Source of the DNA: Lumbricus rubellus
Lineage: Eukaryota > Annelida > Clitellata > Crassiclitellata > Lumbricidae
Length of the DNA: 64,000 nt
NCBI GenBank assembly: GCA_945859605.1
Contig: OX243816.1
Span: forward strand, 42,898,364-42,962,363
Direction: 5' to 3'
The translations under genes were made by a program, and so were the position numbers. Position 1 is the stretch's first letter; each line of letters starts with the position of its first letter. Positions 31,384-42,718 of this stretch are shown in pieces. Below the pieces are notes generated by a model. It was not told the origin of the DNA, did no database searches, and worked only from the letters and a program-made list of their open reading frames with translations.

Positions 31384-31560
31384 TAGTGGTCATGTTGATA
31401 ATGCGCAAATTCTGAAAACTGACGATTGCGGGTTTCTGCGCCGGGTCAATTTGGTAGCGCGCTGAATTGGGAATACTAACGATTGGCAGGTTTGAGCCAG
31501 GTCTATTCGGTAGTGCATTCAGTCTGAAAACCGACGATTGCGGGTTTGATTCCGCATAGT
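31384..31560 (+). repeat. Three tandem tRNA-like units
   Basis: Units of ~57 bp each carry cggtagtgcattcag-like A-box words and gcgggtttgattcc-like B boxes. The second and third have tggtagcgcgctgaat and cggtagtgcattcagtctga. The stems are imperfect, so I read them as tRNA-derived repeats, not working tRNA genes. Confidence 0.5.
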
Positions 31561-31971
31561 AGGCTACGTCCATATAGATCCATCGAGCAAACCAAATTAA
31601 CACAATTTATTCTTCCACCTTTCTTACATACAATTACAGAAAACATAGCGCAATATAAATTCGTAATTTACTATAGACGTGCATTTCGCAGTACTGCGGA
31701 GTTTAATAATAGCTGCAGTCCATCAGTGCGACGCTAGTAGGAAGCTGCTTCTTCAGGCTTTTACTGCCATCTTAAGAAGTTGATGTGGCGCGCGCATGAC
31801 CAGCGGAGACGTCAGTCGCTAAGGGACGCCCATCAGCAACAGAAGAAGTTGCAGCCGCTGCAGCAGCAGCTATAGCATCTTCTCACTCTAGGCTTCTCAT
31901 CTTGTACGTGTCAGTCTTTACAACAGTGCTTCTTTGATCAACCGTCAGCGCCAGAGATAATTAACTGATAA

Positions 31972-32044
31972 ATGGCGCTTTTGAGTGGATGGAGAAATGT
32001 GATCACTTTAGTCTCTCTCGTGCTTATTCTCAACTCTCGCTTCG
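31972..32044 (+). CDS. Ly6-like exon 1: signal peptide
   Basis: ATG with A at -3 and G at +4, reading MALLSGWRNVITLVSLVLIL then NSRF. Strong donor gtaagt, phase 1. Confidence 0.82.
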
Positions 32045-32541
32045 GTAAGTAGGCCTATATTTTTTTAGATACGTTGACATAATCACAACTCAGGACAGCA
32101 AGAACTCTTTCGTTTCTTAAGCTAAGTGTTTTAATGAACACATTATGTTGAATTAGTGATCTTAATCAGATATTATTGTTGGCCTGCTTGAAAGAGGTCT
32201 GAGTCGTTCAACCAGACTATAGGACTCATGATCTCGCCACAGAATCACACGTAGGCCTATGATGTGACTGCGTGCATAAAAATTTCTTGAAAATTAATAG
32301 GCCTATACTAGGTCGCTGCTACAACTATGCTGTTGGTGATGATGACGACGGCGACGATGATGATGATAATGATGACGAAAATGATGATGATTAAAAGTAG
32401 CCTAATAATTAGTAGTAATAATAATTATAGCAATATAGGCTAATAATAGGGCCTACTATTATTATTGTTACTGTTACAATTATTATTATAGGCCTAATAA
32501 ATCGTAATAATAATAGTAATACTAGTAGTAATAATATAAGA

Positions 32542-32594
<53 letters not shown>

Positions 32595-35500
32595 TGCACA
32601 AATTAAAGTGCTTTTACAGCTGCATAGGCTACATTAAATTTTGTTTAGAACTGCCCTTTTGTGTAGCACTGCCAGTATTTTTTGCTTTTTTCGTCTGTAC
32701 GTCATATAAAACCAGCGCTCTGCCATGAGTATTGAGTAAACACCTGGCATCTCCCTTTCCGCAAAGCTCTTTTATTTCACTCCCCATCAAAGATTAGGAC
32801 CTCACTGTCATGTTGGTGCAGTATCGGTAAGGATCCATTAACCTTGGGACAAGATGCTTTGGGGCTTTAAAACAGATGTTAGGCACAAAACCTGTCACTG
32901 TGCTAGGCCTACGTATAATTATAGGCCTACATGTATATAATTACACCTTTGCTATAGGCCTATAGCGAATATCTTCTTTTCCTTCTGACTAGGATTAATC
33001 CCTCGCTGAGGAGGGGGGTCAGCCACTCGGATTCTTTGTCTCCACGTTGTTCTGTCTCCAGGCGTCTTCCTTTTTCAGATGAAGAAACTCCATGTCCTGA
33101 CTCCTGCTAAATCATGTCACTCCATCTCTTCTTCTGCCGCCCACGGCTGCGGCGTCCCTGTACTTCTGCACGCATGGTTCTTTTGATGCTACCGCCCTCA
33201 TCCGATCGCTCCACATGTTCACACCACATCAATCTAACATAGCGAATATGTATAGGCCTATGTACACTTACACAGTCGTTCTTTACGAGGATTCATATAG
33301 CGCCACTGTTGGGTAACTATTCAGGAGCGCTCCCGACCCAGCCTCAACAAATGAGGACAGTTTTAGGGTTGCAAACGAGTGTGTAAGTGCATGCGCATCT
33401 GTTTTCATATACATGTAGAACCGCGCACATACGAATCGCATTAATGCTGAAAGTTCAAGCTTTGGAGTTTTGCCTATCGAACTTTATTGCTAGCCACTCA
33501 TAATGAATGGCCAGCAGTAGTTTCCAACATACTCTCACATAGTCCATTCATTCATTAATTCGTTAATTAATTAATTAATTAATTAATTAATTAATTAATT
33601 AATTCACTCATTCATTCATTCATTCATTCATTCATTCATTCATTAGGCCTAAATGAATTTGTACAGGGCCTCCTCAAGGAGACTACTCAGAACCACTCTC
33701 AATGCCAGCGCGGCCAAATAAAATCACTGTTGCATCATTGCCCAGTTTAATTCGTTTGTCAATAATCACTGCATAACATCCAACACTCGGCGTTCAGTGA
33801 AAAACAATTTTTTTGCTCGAACTACTCTACTACCCAAATCCCAATTCGACCCCTTGCATGTAGCCTAATCGTGGTTGTCCAACAGTGCCTCTCTGCGTTT
33901 CAACGGCAACAGTAACTGTTAAACCAACCAGCAGTAGGCTAGGCTAACTGTTCCATAATAATCCACTCTCACGGATATACTACTTCCCCTCTCCATTGCA
34001 CTTCCTCCACCTGCATATCGTCTGGTTGCACATCGTCCATTAGCAAACCCGCTTAGCATCGACGGTTCTGCCAATTACGCCACGTCGGCGTTCCATAGTT
34101 ATCCACCTTCGTAATCACCTCCTCTGCATTTACACGGCGATGCCCTCAACGTATTGGGAGCCATGCGCAGCATAATAGCACGCTGGCCGCCGGCTAAAAC
34201 CGAGACTCTGGAATCGAGAGCATGTTCCCACTCATTAAGTGGAAAGCATGTTGTCATTAGATATGGCAATGTCTATGTGTGTGTGTGTGTATGTGTATGT
34301 ATAGGCCTATATATATGTAGCCTATATATACTGTATCGTGACGTATACATTTTCTAGAGTACAGAAAAGGCAAGATGAGTTAGTCTATGTGGACGAAAAT
34401 TAGGAACATGCGCATTGAGCAATCATTATCATACTTTAGTAGCCTATGTCCACTACTCTTCGTGTTGCATGTCTAATATTGTCTATCTTCTTCTGTTACC
34501 TCTTGTCTGTAATAATAATAGTAATAATAATAATAACAGCTATTATTATTAATAATAATAATAATAACAGCTATTATTATTATTATTATTACTATTATTA
34601 TTATTATTATTTTTTTTTTTGCCCCGAGGTATTTAGGATCCCTCAGGGACTTATTGCTAACTACAGTATAAAAACCAGTCCAGAATGACCCTACTCTTCG
34701 TTGTCTTGATCATCAAAAGTGCCTCGAAATGCGATCGCGTTAAAACGTTGTATCGTTAAAGAGATACGTTGATACAGGAAGGAGGTTTCTAGAGTACAGA
34801 AATTATTATTATTATTATTGCTATTATTACTGTCATGTTATCTCATGTTTGTTTTATCCCGTCCTCTGCGGTTCCTAGATGTTCTCTTGTATGCCCTCTT
34901 CTCCTGACTTTGAAATGCCCTCCAGTCTCCAACCCCTCAACTTCGGTCTAATCCTTTACATGTTTTCTTCAGTTCCTTAATTCTGTCCTCTCCCTTCCTG
35001 TCCTGTCCCATGCCCTCCACTACTTTCCATTTCTGTCCTATCCTTTGCCCTCCTGGCCTCTCCTTTCTTTCTTTCCCTGTCATGTCCTCCCTCTTTTCCA
35101 CCTCCGGTCATGACTGCTGTAGGTCATTCCGTCAGATGTTCCGTCTGTGACACCAAGTACACGGGAAGGTCATGCCTCACGAGTCCACCGAACCCTCAAC
35201 CGTGTCATCCGGGTCTCGACGCATGCATCAGTATCGCCAAGTACACCAGATACGGTAAGTATCTCGCTAGGCATTTTTTCTAGCGCATCCAGGATTCTCT
35301 TGGCGCCATGCGATGTTGGTAGAAAGTTAACACTTGTAGGCTATAGGGCCTACCTATCGACATATTGTATTTATTCAATGTCAGTGGTTGAGACATTGGG
35401 GGGGGGGCTTTCAACCCTCCCAGGACTTCAGCTAAGTATAGCTGAAAGGATACCGGTCATTCAGGAAACTAAACTACCTGTCCTACCGCGGGCGTTTCAT

Positions 35501-36689
35501 GAGTCGTTAATAATAGTTTTATGTGGAACGTATCGCTAACATCAGATGTTCACTTTCGTTCGTGCACCTATAGGCCTAGACAATTTTCATACTTATTTCT
35601 AATCAGTTTGAGAACTAAGATAGGCTACTGTTTAATTTCGTGGGTGTTTGGTGATTCAGAAGAAGCAGACTGTGGTCCAACCGTACGTTGGTTGTTAACC
35701 GTGTATGCAAAATAGCCCGTGATAGTTTTGACTGTGAGTGTTGAATTTCTGCCCTGCTTTTCTATTTGTTTTTAAATAGGATTTATAGTTCCTCAAGACT
35801 CGAGTCACCTTGTTGTTATAATTATGTTATTTCAAAGGATCTCGCCCACTACACTGCCTCCTATATCCAGTGATAATCTTATAAGCTTCGATCAGTTCGC
35901 CTCTGCGTATAGTCTGCTATGCCTTAATTATTTTGTTTACTTCTTCTCTCAATTATTGATCTCTTTTTGTTGTCAGAGAATTTCGCAATCTCAAGTGACA
36001 TCGTCAATCGATGCTAAACAGTTGATCATTAGTAGATTGTTCAGAGCATCTGCTGCAGAATAATTACTGCGAGCAAAAGACTGGCTCACGGTCTTTGAGA
36101 TCCATAAGCATTAAAGAAGGTGCATGGATATAGAATCCGCAAATTTTGCAAGATAAACGAGCCAATGAAATGCCGTTTCCCACAATATGATACCATTTCT
36201 CCCAATCTGATAGGCCTACCATTTCCAACATCAGGAAACCATTTCTTACAATCGGTTACAATTTCCACAATCTGATGCCATTAGTTTTCTCACAATCTGA
36301 TACCATTTCCAATAATAGAAACCATTTCCAACAATCGGATCCCAATTTCCGCCAATAGTACACTATTTGCAACAGTCAGATACCATTTCCCAAAATCTGA
36401 TATCATTTCCCACATTCGAACAGGCCTACCATTTCATACACTCAAACACCATTGCCCACAATCTGATACCGTGTTAATTACTTTAAAAAGTAACAAAATA
36501 GTTACCGTTTCAGGTAACCTGAAGTCATTCACGCGCAGCTGTAGCCCTCTCCTGCTTCCGGCCAACTGCATGGCCGGCTTCAACCGTGTCACACGTGAAG
36601 TCCTGCGGCTCTGCTATTGGACATGCATGGGCGACGGATGCAACACGGCCAACAAATCCATTTACCAACGGCTCGACCTGCTTCGATGA
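31972..36689 (+). CDS. Secreted Ly6/uPAR three-finger protein
   Basis: Exons 31972-32044, 35123-35254 and 36514-36689 give 381 nt, 126 residues. A signal peptide of ~24 residues is followed by RCSVC, eight further Cys and the end TCMGDGCNTAN. The CxxC start and CN end are the Ly6/three-finger hallmark. No hydrophobic C-terminal segment is visible (it ends YQRLDLLR), so GPI anchoring is unlikely and secretion is inferred. Family members act as ligands or modulators of receptors and channels. No specific role can be assigned. It separates TP-A from TP-B and shares no sequence with them. Confidence 0.82.
32340..32595. repeat. (GAT)n / (AAT)n microsatellites
   Basis: gatgatgac words at 32338-32395 and a pure gat tract at 32546-32592 in Ly6-like intron 1. 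Confidence 0.9.
33030..33240 (-). mobile_element. LINE reverse-transcriptase C-terminal fragment (second family)
   Basis: The minus strand reads RLMWCEHVERSD, then GRRSRGRQKKRWSDMI, the HVxRxD...GxRxRGRPKxRWxD ending common in RTE-like and related LINEs. A frameshift follows. Confidence 0.7.
33280..33735 (-). mobile_element. Two LINE tails with (TTAA)n and (ATTC)n runs
   Basis: Complementary gagcgctcctgaa...ggcgctatatgaat at 33290-33345, then simple repeats 33550-33645 and another tail to 33730, all on the minus strand. Confidence 0.5.
34505..34615. repeat. (AAT)n / (ATT)n with inverted arms
   Basis: aataataac-agctattatt words are self-complementary. Low-complexity sequence in Ly6-like intron 1. 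Confidence 0.85.
35123..35254 (+). CDS. Ly6-like exon 2: first half of three-finger domain
   Basis: GHSVRCSVCDTKYTGRSCL, then PCHPGLDACISIAKYTRY, with Cys 1-5. Acceptor ctgtag, donor gtaagt, phase 1. Confidence 0.85.
36514..36689 (+). CDS. Ly6-like exon 3: second half of three-finger domain and stop
   Basis: SFTRSCSPLLLPANCMAG, then LRLCYWTCMGDGCNTAN, with Cys 6-10 and the terminal CN. Stop tga 36687-36689. Confidence 0.87.
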
Positions 36690-36899
36690 TGATAGCAACT
36701 CAAAGACTTCCGATATAATTATATAATCATTGCAGAAATCCATCGACGTGAAAATAATGCATTCGGATATCTTTCTGATTAAATTTTGGCATGGGGATGT
36801 AAAGGCCTATTAGTTAATTATTCATAGTCCAAACAGCAACCTTTTATCGGTCTGTCTTCTCTCTGTCTATCTATTTATCTCTCTGTCTATGTGTCTATC

Positions 36900-37045
36900 T
36901 GTCTATCAATGTATCCATCCATCCACCATCCACCCATCCATCCACCATCCATCCGCCATCCACCCATCCATCCACCATCCATCCATCCACCATCCATCCA
37001 CCATCCATCCATCCATCCATCCACCATCCATCTTCATCTATCCAG
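36900..37045 (+). repeat. (CCAT)n microsatellite
   Basis: catccatccac words, after gtctatctgtctat simple sequence. The Pro/Ser/Ile/His open frames are artefacts. Confidence 0.95.
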
Positions 37046-37660
37046 CAATCAATCAATCAATATATCAACACAATGTCGTATGCTTGCATTTGGCTTCTAT
37101 GAGTCGTTGAATCAGTCGACAAATTATTATAGTATTTTATTTGCTTAATCTTTTACCCGTTTGCCCCGAGAATATCCGCTGAAAACGGGCTTAAAATTTA
37201 AAAATTAACTGGTAAAGGATTAATGGTCAAAATTTTATTTACTGTCAGGAATGTAACTAACCATTAAAGTATGGAATGATCTGCGTGCTAATGTCATGAG
37301 ATAGAAAATAAATGCACTTCCTTTACAAATTGTTGTGTTCGTTGTCAATATTGGTGCAAAGCAAGTGCCACTCCTTTGGATCTTAATATAGGGGTATAAA
37401 TTATGTGTGCCAGGCAAAGTTTTTATACACTCTTGTTTCATGGATCATGAGCTTTAAGTGCTGGTACACACTAGGTCTACTGGCTGATTTACTCTGTCAA
37501 ATGCCTTCTGGGAGTCAATGGCTTATTCTAATTGTCCAATCTACGCTCACCTGTCACGTAATAAAACTCAAAATTATCAACGACAGTTTTTAGCATCGAA
37601 AACGTAGCCGTCCGTTTTCTGACGTGTAAGTTTCATCTATGTTTATGTAGGTCGTACTTT

Positions 37661-37975
37661 TTAAAAAGTAAACGTGATGCAGACTGCAGAGCGCAAGACT
37701 CGGTTCGGGCACATTATTCGATTGGAAGAAAGGCCAGAGTAGAGTGGCGAGCAATAGTCAAAGGGGGAAGCAATGAAAGAATTGGCTAGGTGGTGACAGC
37801 ATTTTGACGTCAGTGACCGAGCAATTATTGTACGAGGCTGACGCAGCTGATAGTAACAGTTTTGGGTAAGTCGGTGAATGTGAGGAGCAAAATTGAGCTC
37901 CCGGTCCAACAGGACACCAAGGTGGCGGATCGTATACTTGAGAAGGTAGCCTATAACTGGTGAATTCATTCACAA
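37661..37975 (-). mobile_element. CR1/L2-like LINE reverse-transcriptase fragment
   Basis: The minus frame reads IRHLGVLLDRELNFAPHIHR, then FDYCSPLYSGLSSNRI and RVLRSAVCITF, a mid-RT segment lying upstream of the region in the 28.9-29.4 kb copy. It ends with a frame break. Confidence 0.8.
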
Positions 37976-38169
37976 GTGCAGCGAAGTCAATGCATGTATA
38001 CTCTAATATGCCTATACTATGCGGCCGCCTCTCGCAATAAACCTAATTCGCTTCTAATGGATGAGTGATCATCTTGCACGAGAAGTGGAAAGACCATCCA
38101 TGGAATCGATTCCAAAACTAAGGACCGATGTGTTTGCTTGCTCACAGCTATATACTCCCATACACGCAT

Positions 38170-38175
38170 TGCTTA

Positions 38176-38214
<39 letters not shown>

Positions 38215-38630
38215 ATGTGTGTGTGCATGTGTGCGCGTGCGCATGTGTGTGTAACACTGTGTATGGATATAGCCTATATATGTATAATATATATAACTGT
38301 ATGTTTAATCGATGTACGTGTATTATATAACACACATTTTGTGATATAAGTATATGTCACATATATATAATGTGGTGAGTATTGTGATATATGATCATAA
38401 TTATATGCATGCTGCGATGTTAAGCCATACACTACAGACTACAGTAGCCCTACTAAATTGTATATGAATTAATATATGTGTAATATCTTACTGTTGTACA
38501 AGGCCTATAATTATGCATGTATAGGCCTAAGCTTATTATTGGACCTCTCCATAAATAAATATAATATATTATATTATATATAATATAATATATCATAATA
38601 TATTATTGACTTTATATAATGCTGTGCCAT
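38170..38630. repeat. AT/GT simple sequence between LINE and duplicated block
   Basis: (ta)n at 38178-38208, (tg)n to 38250 and taatata-rich DNA to 38605. No gene seen. Confidence 0.7.
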
Positions 38631-38987
38631 AATGTCAGTGCAAACGGACTAATGCATTGCAGTCGTCGTTGACAACAGTCTGTTATGATTAAATCATGAG
38701 GCACTGAGTCTCTTCTCTGTGTGCAAGTATATTATAGAGGGATCTGATTTCCACGGCCAATCTAAGGTCAACAAAACGTCATTTACTTCGTTTTATACCT
38801 GCTTTTATAATTACCATGCTCAACGTATTCCGAGATCACACGCACGCAAATCGAGAGGAACCATTGCACCAGCTACCGACGTCAATCCGAAATGCCTATC
38901 TCGCTGAGTTGGTCTATTTGTATGCCTGTTGGTATGTTTGCGTCTGTTTTCATCCTGGTATATAGATATTGACTGTGTAGACTATAA

Positions 38988-39024
<37 letters not shown>

Positions 39025-39620
39025 AAGTGTATGTGAGCGTTTGTGTGCGTTTGTGTGTGTCTTCGATTGTGTGTGCGTGCGGGCAATTTTTAAGAATTTA
39101 TATGCAAGTGGGCTTTGACATTTACATGTAAGTGAGCATTCTTACAAAATAATGCTTTGGCATAGGCCCTATACTGCGTCTCCGTATATGCGTGTATATT
39201 TGCGTGAGGGTGTGTAAGAGTGCTTTGGCATAGGCCTACGTCTTTGCATGCGCATATAATTATGTGCAAGAGTCAGTTTAGATGGCTGTGCAAACATGCG
39301 TCTCCATGACCTCAATAATCGACTAGTCAAGCGTGGTCCTTGATCACCGGTTCGAACTCAATTTGTGATTCAGTGAAGCGAGACGATCGTCTGTTTACAA
39401 TAAGTTTACTTGGAGCGAAACACCGACTGACTTTCGAATCGTCTTCGCCGAACTGTAAGCTTTCAATCAATCAATCAATCAATCAATCAATTAATTTTCG
39501 TTTATTCAAAACAACGGGCTTCTTGATTGTAGCTTGTTGCATATTAACTATTTGTTTGAAGATTTTATGTAGGCTACTTCGTCCACTGCGCTTAATTAGT
39601 GACAGCAGGGAAGATAGGAC
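38525..39620 (+). repeat. Segmental duplication, right copy (pairs with 23640-26120)
   Basis: Same order of words as the left copy, without its SINE, MITE and (GA)n. It lies ~0.7 kb upstream of TP-B as the left copy lies ~1 kb upstream of TP-A. Confidence 0.8.
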
Positions 39621-39700
39621 TATTTTGGCGAAAACTCGAGCTTTTGTCTTCATTGGTCCTGCACTTTGGAATCGGTTCTTTATTATGAAATATTGTAGGC
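39470..39700 (+). mobile_element. (AATC)n and LINE C-terminal scrap
   Basis: aatcaatcaatcaattttcg, then a frame with KTRAFVFIGPALWNRF, the RT C-terminal RAFxxxGPxxWN motif. Confidence 0.55.
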
Positions 39701-39937
39701 CCTATTCGAAATGACACTGCGCTGTTTAAAGTTAACAAAGCCTGATGAATTATTGTGAAGCTGTTTAGAAACTAAAGGTCACACCGTTCACACGCAGCTG
39801 GCGTTGAAACTCGTCTCTTGTGGTCTAGCTAATACTTTCCACGAGTGACTGTAATGTGAACGGTTGCTATTGCTCTTCAATAAACTGATTTAAATTGAGT
39901 TTGATATTGTACTGTAGGCTTATGAGGTTTAATTGAG

Positions 39938-40085
39938 GCCAGTTGATTAGAGCAGTCAGCCTGTAACGCGAACAGTTCGGGTTCGATCCTCGTCCGAGGA
40001 GCTAACTGTGTGAGAACCTTCAGCAAGTCCTTCACTCACAATTGCTGTGCAATTTTGCAATACAAATACAGATGCATAGCCGAGG
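39938..40085 (+). mobile_element. Divergent tRNA-derived SINE
   Basis: tgattagagcagtcagc (A box) and gggttcgatcctc (B box), then gcaagtccttcactcacaat as in the SINEs at 23 and 24.8 kb. A (gt)n tail follows to 40130. Confidence 0.6.
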
Positions 40086-40385
40086 TGTGTGTGTGTGTGT
40101 GTGTTTGTGTGTGACATGTGTGTGTGTGCACGTCTGAGCTTTGTATGGGGGGCTATATCAAATTTCAGTTGTATTGTATTGTAATCAAAATTTAATAGGG
40201 CCTGTATCAAGACAGTGCTGAGAACCGCACCTTGATCGTGACATCCTTTTACAATGTCTAGAACTCTAAGCGTTGCTTTGTAAAATTAATGTTCACTTGC
40301 AATATTACAGGTAGGTCCGTGTGCGCCGACGCCAAAGAAGACACAGTCCAGAGCGGAGACAATAAGTTAAGACAAAAGAGAGAAA

Positions 40386-40567
40386 ATGCCACGGCTTAGT
40401 CGAGGTCACTATGGTTACCGTCGTGGAACCCGCCTTGGACCCGGATATGGACGTCCGTTTACAAAGGGAGCCGTTAAGTGCTATGCTGTCGCTGGTGCGA
40501 TTCTAGTGTTTGCGTCCATCCTGCTGATCGTCTTTGGAGCGTTGTGTATGTCCGGAGCCTTCGACGG
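40386..40567 (+). CDS. TP-B exon 1: basic Gly/Arg/Tyr N-tail and TM1
   Basis: ATG in gagagaaaATGcc, nearly identical to the TP-A2 start context. KGAVKCYAVAGAILVFASIL, then LIVFGALCMSGAFDG. Donor gg|gtagga, phase 2. Confidence 0.83.
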
Positions 40568-42718
40568 GTAGGAGCACCTCTGTCTAGTAATCTACGAGAA
40601 ATGACCGGCCATTTAATTTAATTTAATTTTGTTTCTTCACTGCTATAGCGCCCCTTCAAGCTCTCTACCTAGAGGCGCTCCCGACTACAGGGCGGACACT
40701 GCATCGGAGTTTCACGCCGAATTAAGCGCTCGAGCAATCGCGAGTGAAGTACTTGCTCAAGGCCTCTACGCGACGGTGGATTCGAACCTGAAACTCTCCG
40801 GTTGCAAGGCAACGAACATACACACTACACCACCGTACCCCATATGTTTAATAATCTACGAGGAATGACCTTCTTTTTAACCAAAACCATAGCCATACAT
40901 TTGACCGAATCCAAATAGGCCCTATAGGCTGTAACACTAATGGCATCGAAAAACAAGTACAGTAGCAAACACTAGACTAACAACAAAGTACCTATAGGAC
41001 TAAAACCCTAAGGAACCTGGGTTCCGCTAGTGGACCACCTGTAACAATTGAATAAATTTTTGCAGAGTTGGTAATAGCATAATCCTTATTAAGAAATCAG
41101 TCTGGCGCGCCCTCACCCCTTCACTGCTTGAAAACTTACTTATTTTGGGGGTTGCTATGAAGCTGCAAAGAGTGATTTTCAACTGGCAGTATATTCTACC
41201 AGTATTATCTGGAAGAAGCGCATTGTAAATTCCACCATTATACGGTAGTGTATCCTATATGATAACTCGACCCGGGCCACGTTGGACTACACTTACGGAC
41301 AGCCCATTGACTCAACGCGGCGCTCGTGAATAATTTGGTGCCCCGCGCTTGGCTTTCGAGTAGCGCGTTAGATAATAGATATGTGGAGATTTCGATTACG
41401 ATAATATACTGATCAATTTGACCGCCAATTATGTCCCATTGCATAGTAAATTATTTCGCTTTCTATTTGCCATTGGTCACATTGGTCTTTGTCGGCAGCG
41501 CTACCGGTCAGTCACGAGTAGGCCTGTAGAGCGCTTTATTATAAAACTTCGATTACAATAATAATTAATTTGCGGTAAGAATTGCAACGCTGTGTGCATC
41601 AATGCGTGCATGCGTGAATGCGTGCGTTATCTTTTAATTTCAACAAAAAGAAAGCCTGCAAAACATAAAACGTGTGAAGTTTGACTTAATACAACGCGAT
41701 GGATTTAGTTTCAATCAACGATTATAATAATGGTTCATTAATGCGATTGAATTTTTTGGCAGAAATTCGCGTTACATTGGAACACCTCTGCTGAGTCTAG
41801 GAATGGGTCTCATCATGACGGGTCTTATATTCCTATTGATGGCCTGTCAAGGTGCCATGCAACAGGGCAAGGCTGCCCCTGTTCCACAGGTGAGAATAAT
41901 AACGTACTATGTAGCCTACAGGCCCTACACTGTGTACACTGTGTACAGTGTGGACTGGTTAACCGGAGGGTATAGGATTTCCCATACATGTACATTTTAC
42001 TACACTCTCGGCATTAAAGGGTTGTAGTAATTAATCAGTTATGGTAAATACTTAATGGGCTGAACAAGGTAAATAGTTACTGCATAGCTATAGGCCTAAT
42101 TATTTTTTGAACTAACTTTTTCCTGACTGAAGTTGCTTGTTCAAAGTAAATTAGGTGGTTTTATTAATTATCGTCCACTTCACCTTTTGGCAATTTCTAA
42201 GCTTACTGATTGACCCAGAGATCAATTTCTCAATGCACTCAATCATTCATTCATTCATTCATTCATTCATTCATTCATTCATTCATTCATTCATTCATTC
42301 ATTACATTTCGTTAATTAATTAATTAATTAATTAATTCACCGTTTGTTGTCTAATTGAGTGATTGACTCATTCAGCAATTCATTTATTAGGTTTTTTAAT
42401 CATTGGTTCTTCTATTTCTCTTCATTGCAGGCAACTGGTCGTGTCCCTGCAGGTCAATCGATGACATATCCTCCAGCTGGTCAATCGATGACATATCCTC
42501 CACCATATCCAGCCAGTCCAGTTCAGCCTCCTCCATTCCAATCTGCCGCTCCATCTCCACAGCCTCCTCCTCCACCATACGGTTGGACTTCACCCGCTCC
42601 ATTCGCTGGTGCAACAACGGCGTCCACGACTCAGGGTCCATACTCTGGCTTCACGTACACGAGCTTTCCAGAATCGGGAAATGGAAATCCTTCCACTATT
42701 CCGAATGTCTCCTCTTAG
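40386..42718 (+). CDS. TP-B: two-pass membrane protein, short N-tail, PPPPPY C-tail
   Basis: Exons 40386-40567, 41763-41889 and 42431-42718 give 597 nt, 198 residues. The N-tail is short and basic, Gly/Arg/Tyr-rich (RGHYGYRRGTRLGPGYGRP). TM1 is ~32-57 and TM2 ~66-86. The C-tail has a twice-repeated PAGQSMTYPP, PPPYPASP and [14 protein letters not shown], and ends near TYTSFPESG. Exon 3 aligns with TP-A and TP-A2. An acceptor at 40309-40310 (attacag) suggests a spliced 5'UTR. No His repeat, unlike its relatives. Confidence 0.8.
40643..40841 (-). mobile_element. tRNA-derived SINE, minus strand, in TP-B intron 1
   Basis: The complement shows the ggggtacggtgg head, B box ggttcgaatcc and the agcgcctct...gaaggggcgctata tail. 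It starts only ~75 bases after the exon 1 donor. Confidence 0.88.
41262..41407 (+). repeat. Dispersed repeat X, copy 3
   Basis: actcgacccgggccacgttg...gcgctcgtgaat...ccgcgcttggctttcgagta, ending in attacg. It is the least eroded copy. Confidence 0.65.
41763..41889 (+). CDS. TP-B exon 2: TM2
   Basis: NSRYIGTPLLSLGMGLIMTG, then LIFLLMACQGAMQQGKAAPV and PQ. Phase 2 in, phase 0 out (donor gtgaga). Confidence 0.82.
42236..42348. repeat. (ATTC)n and (TTAA)n microsatellites
   Basis: attcattcattc then taattaattaat, just upstream of TP-B exon 3. Confidence 0.95.
42431..42718 (+). CDS. TP-B exon 3: Pro-rich C-tail
   Basis: 95 residues and a stop, acceptor attgcag, phase 0. A 30-bp in-frame duplication encodes PAGQSMTYPP twice, followed by [11 protein letters not shown]. 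Confidence 0.84.
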   Translation, partial: ATGRVPAGQSMTYPPAGQSMTYPPPYPASPVQPPPFQSAAPSPQPPPPPYGWTSPAPFAGATTASTTQGPYSGFTYTSFPESGNGNPSTIPNVSS

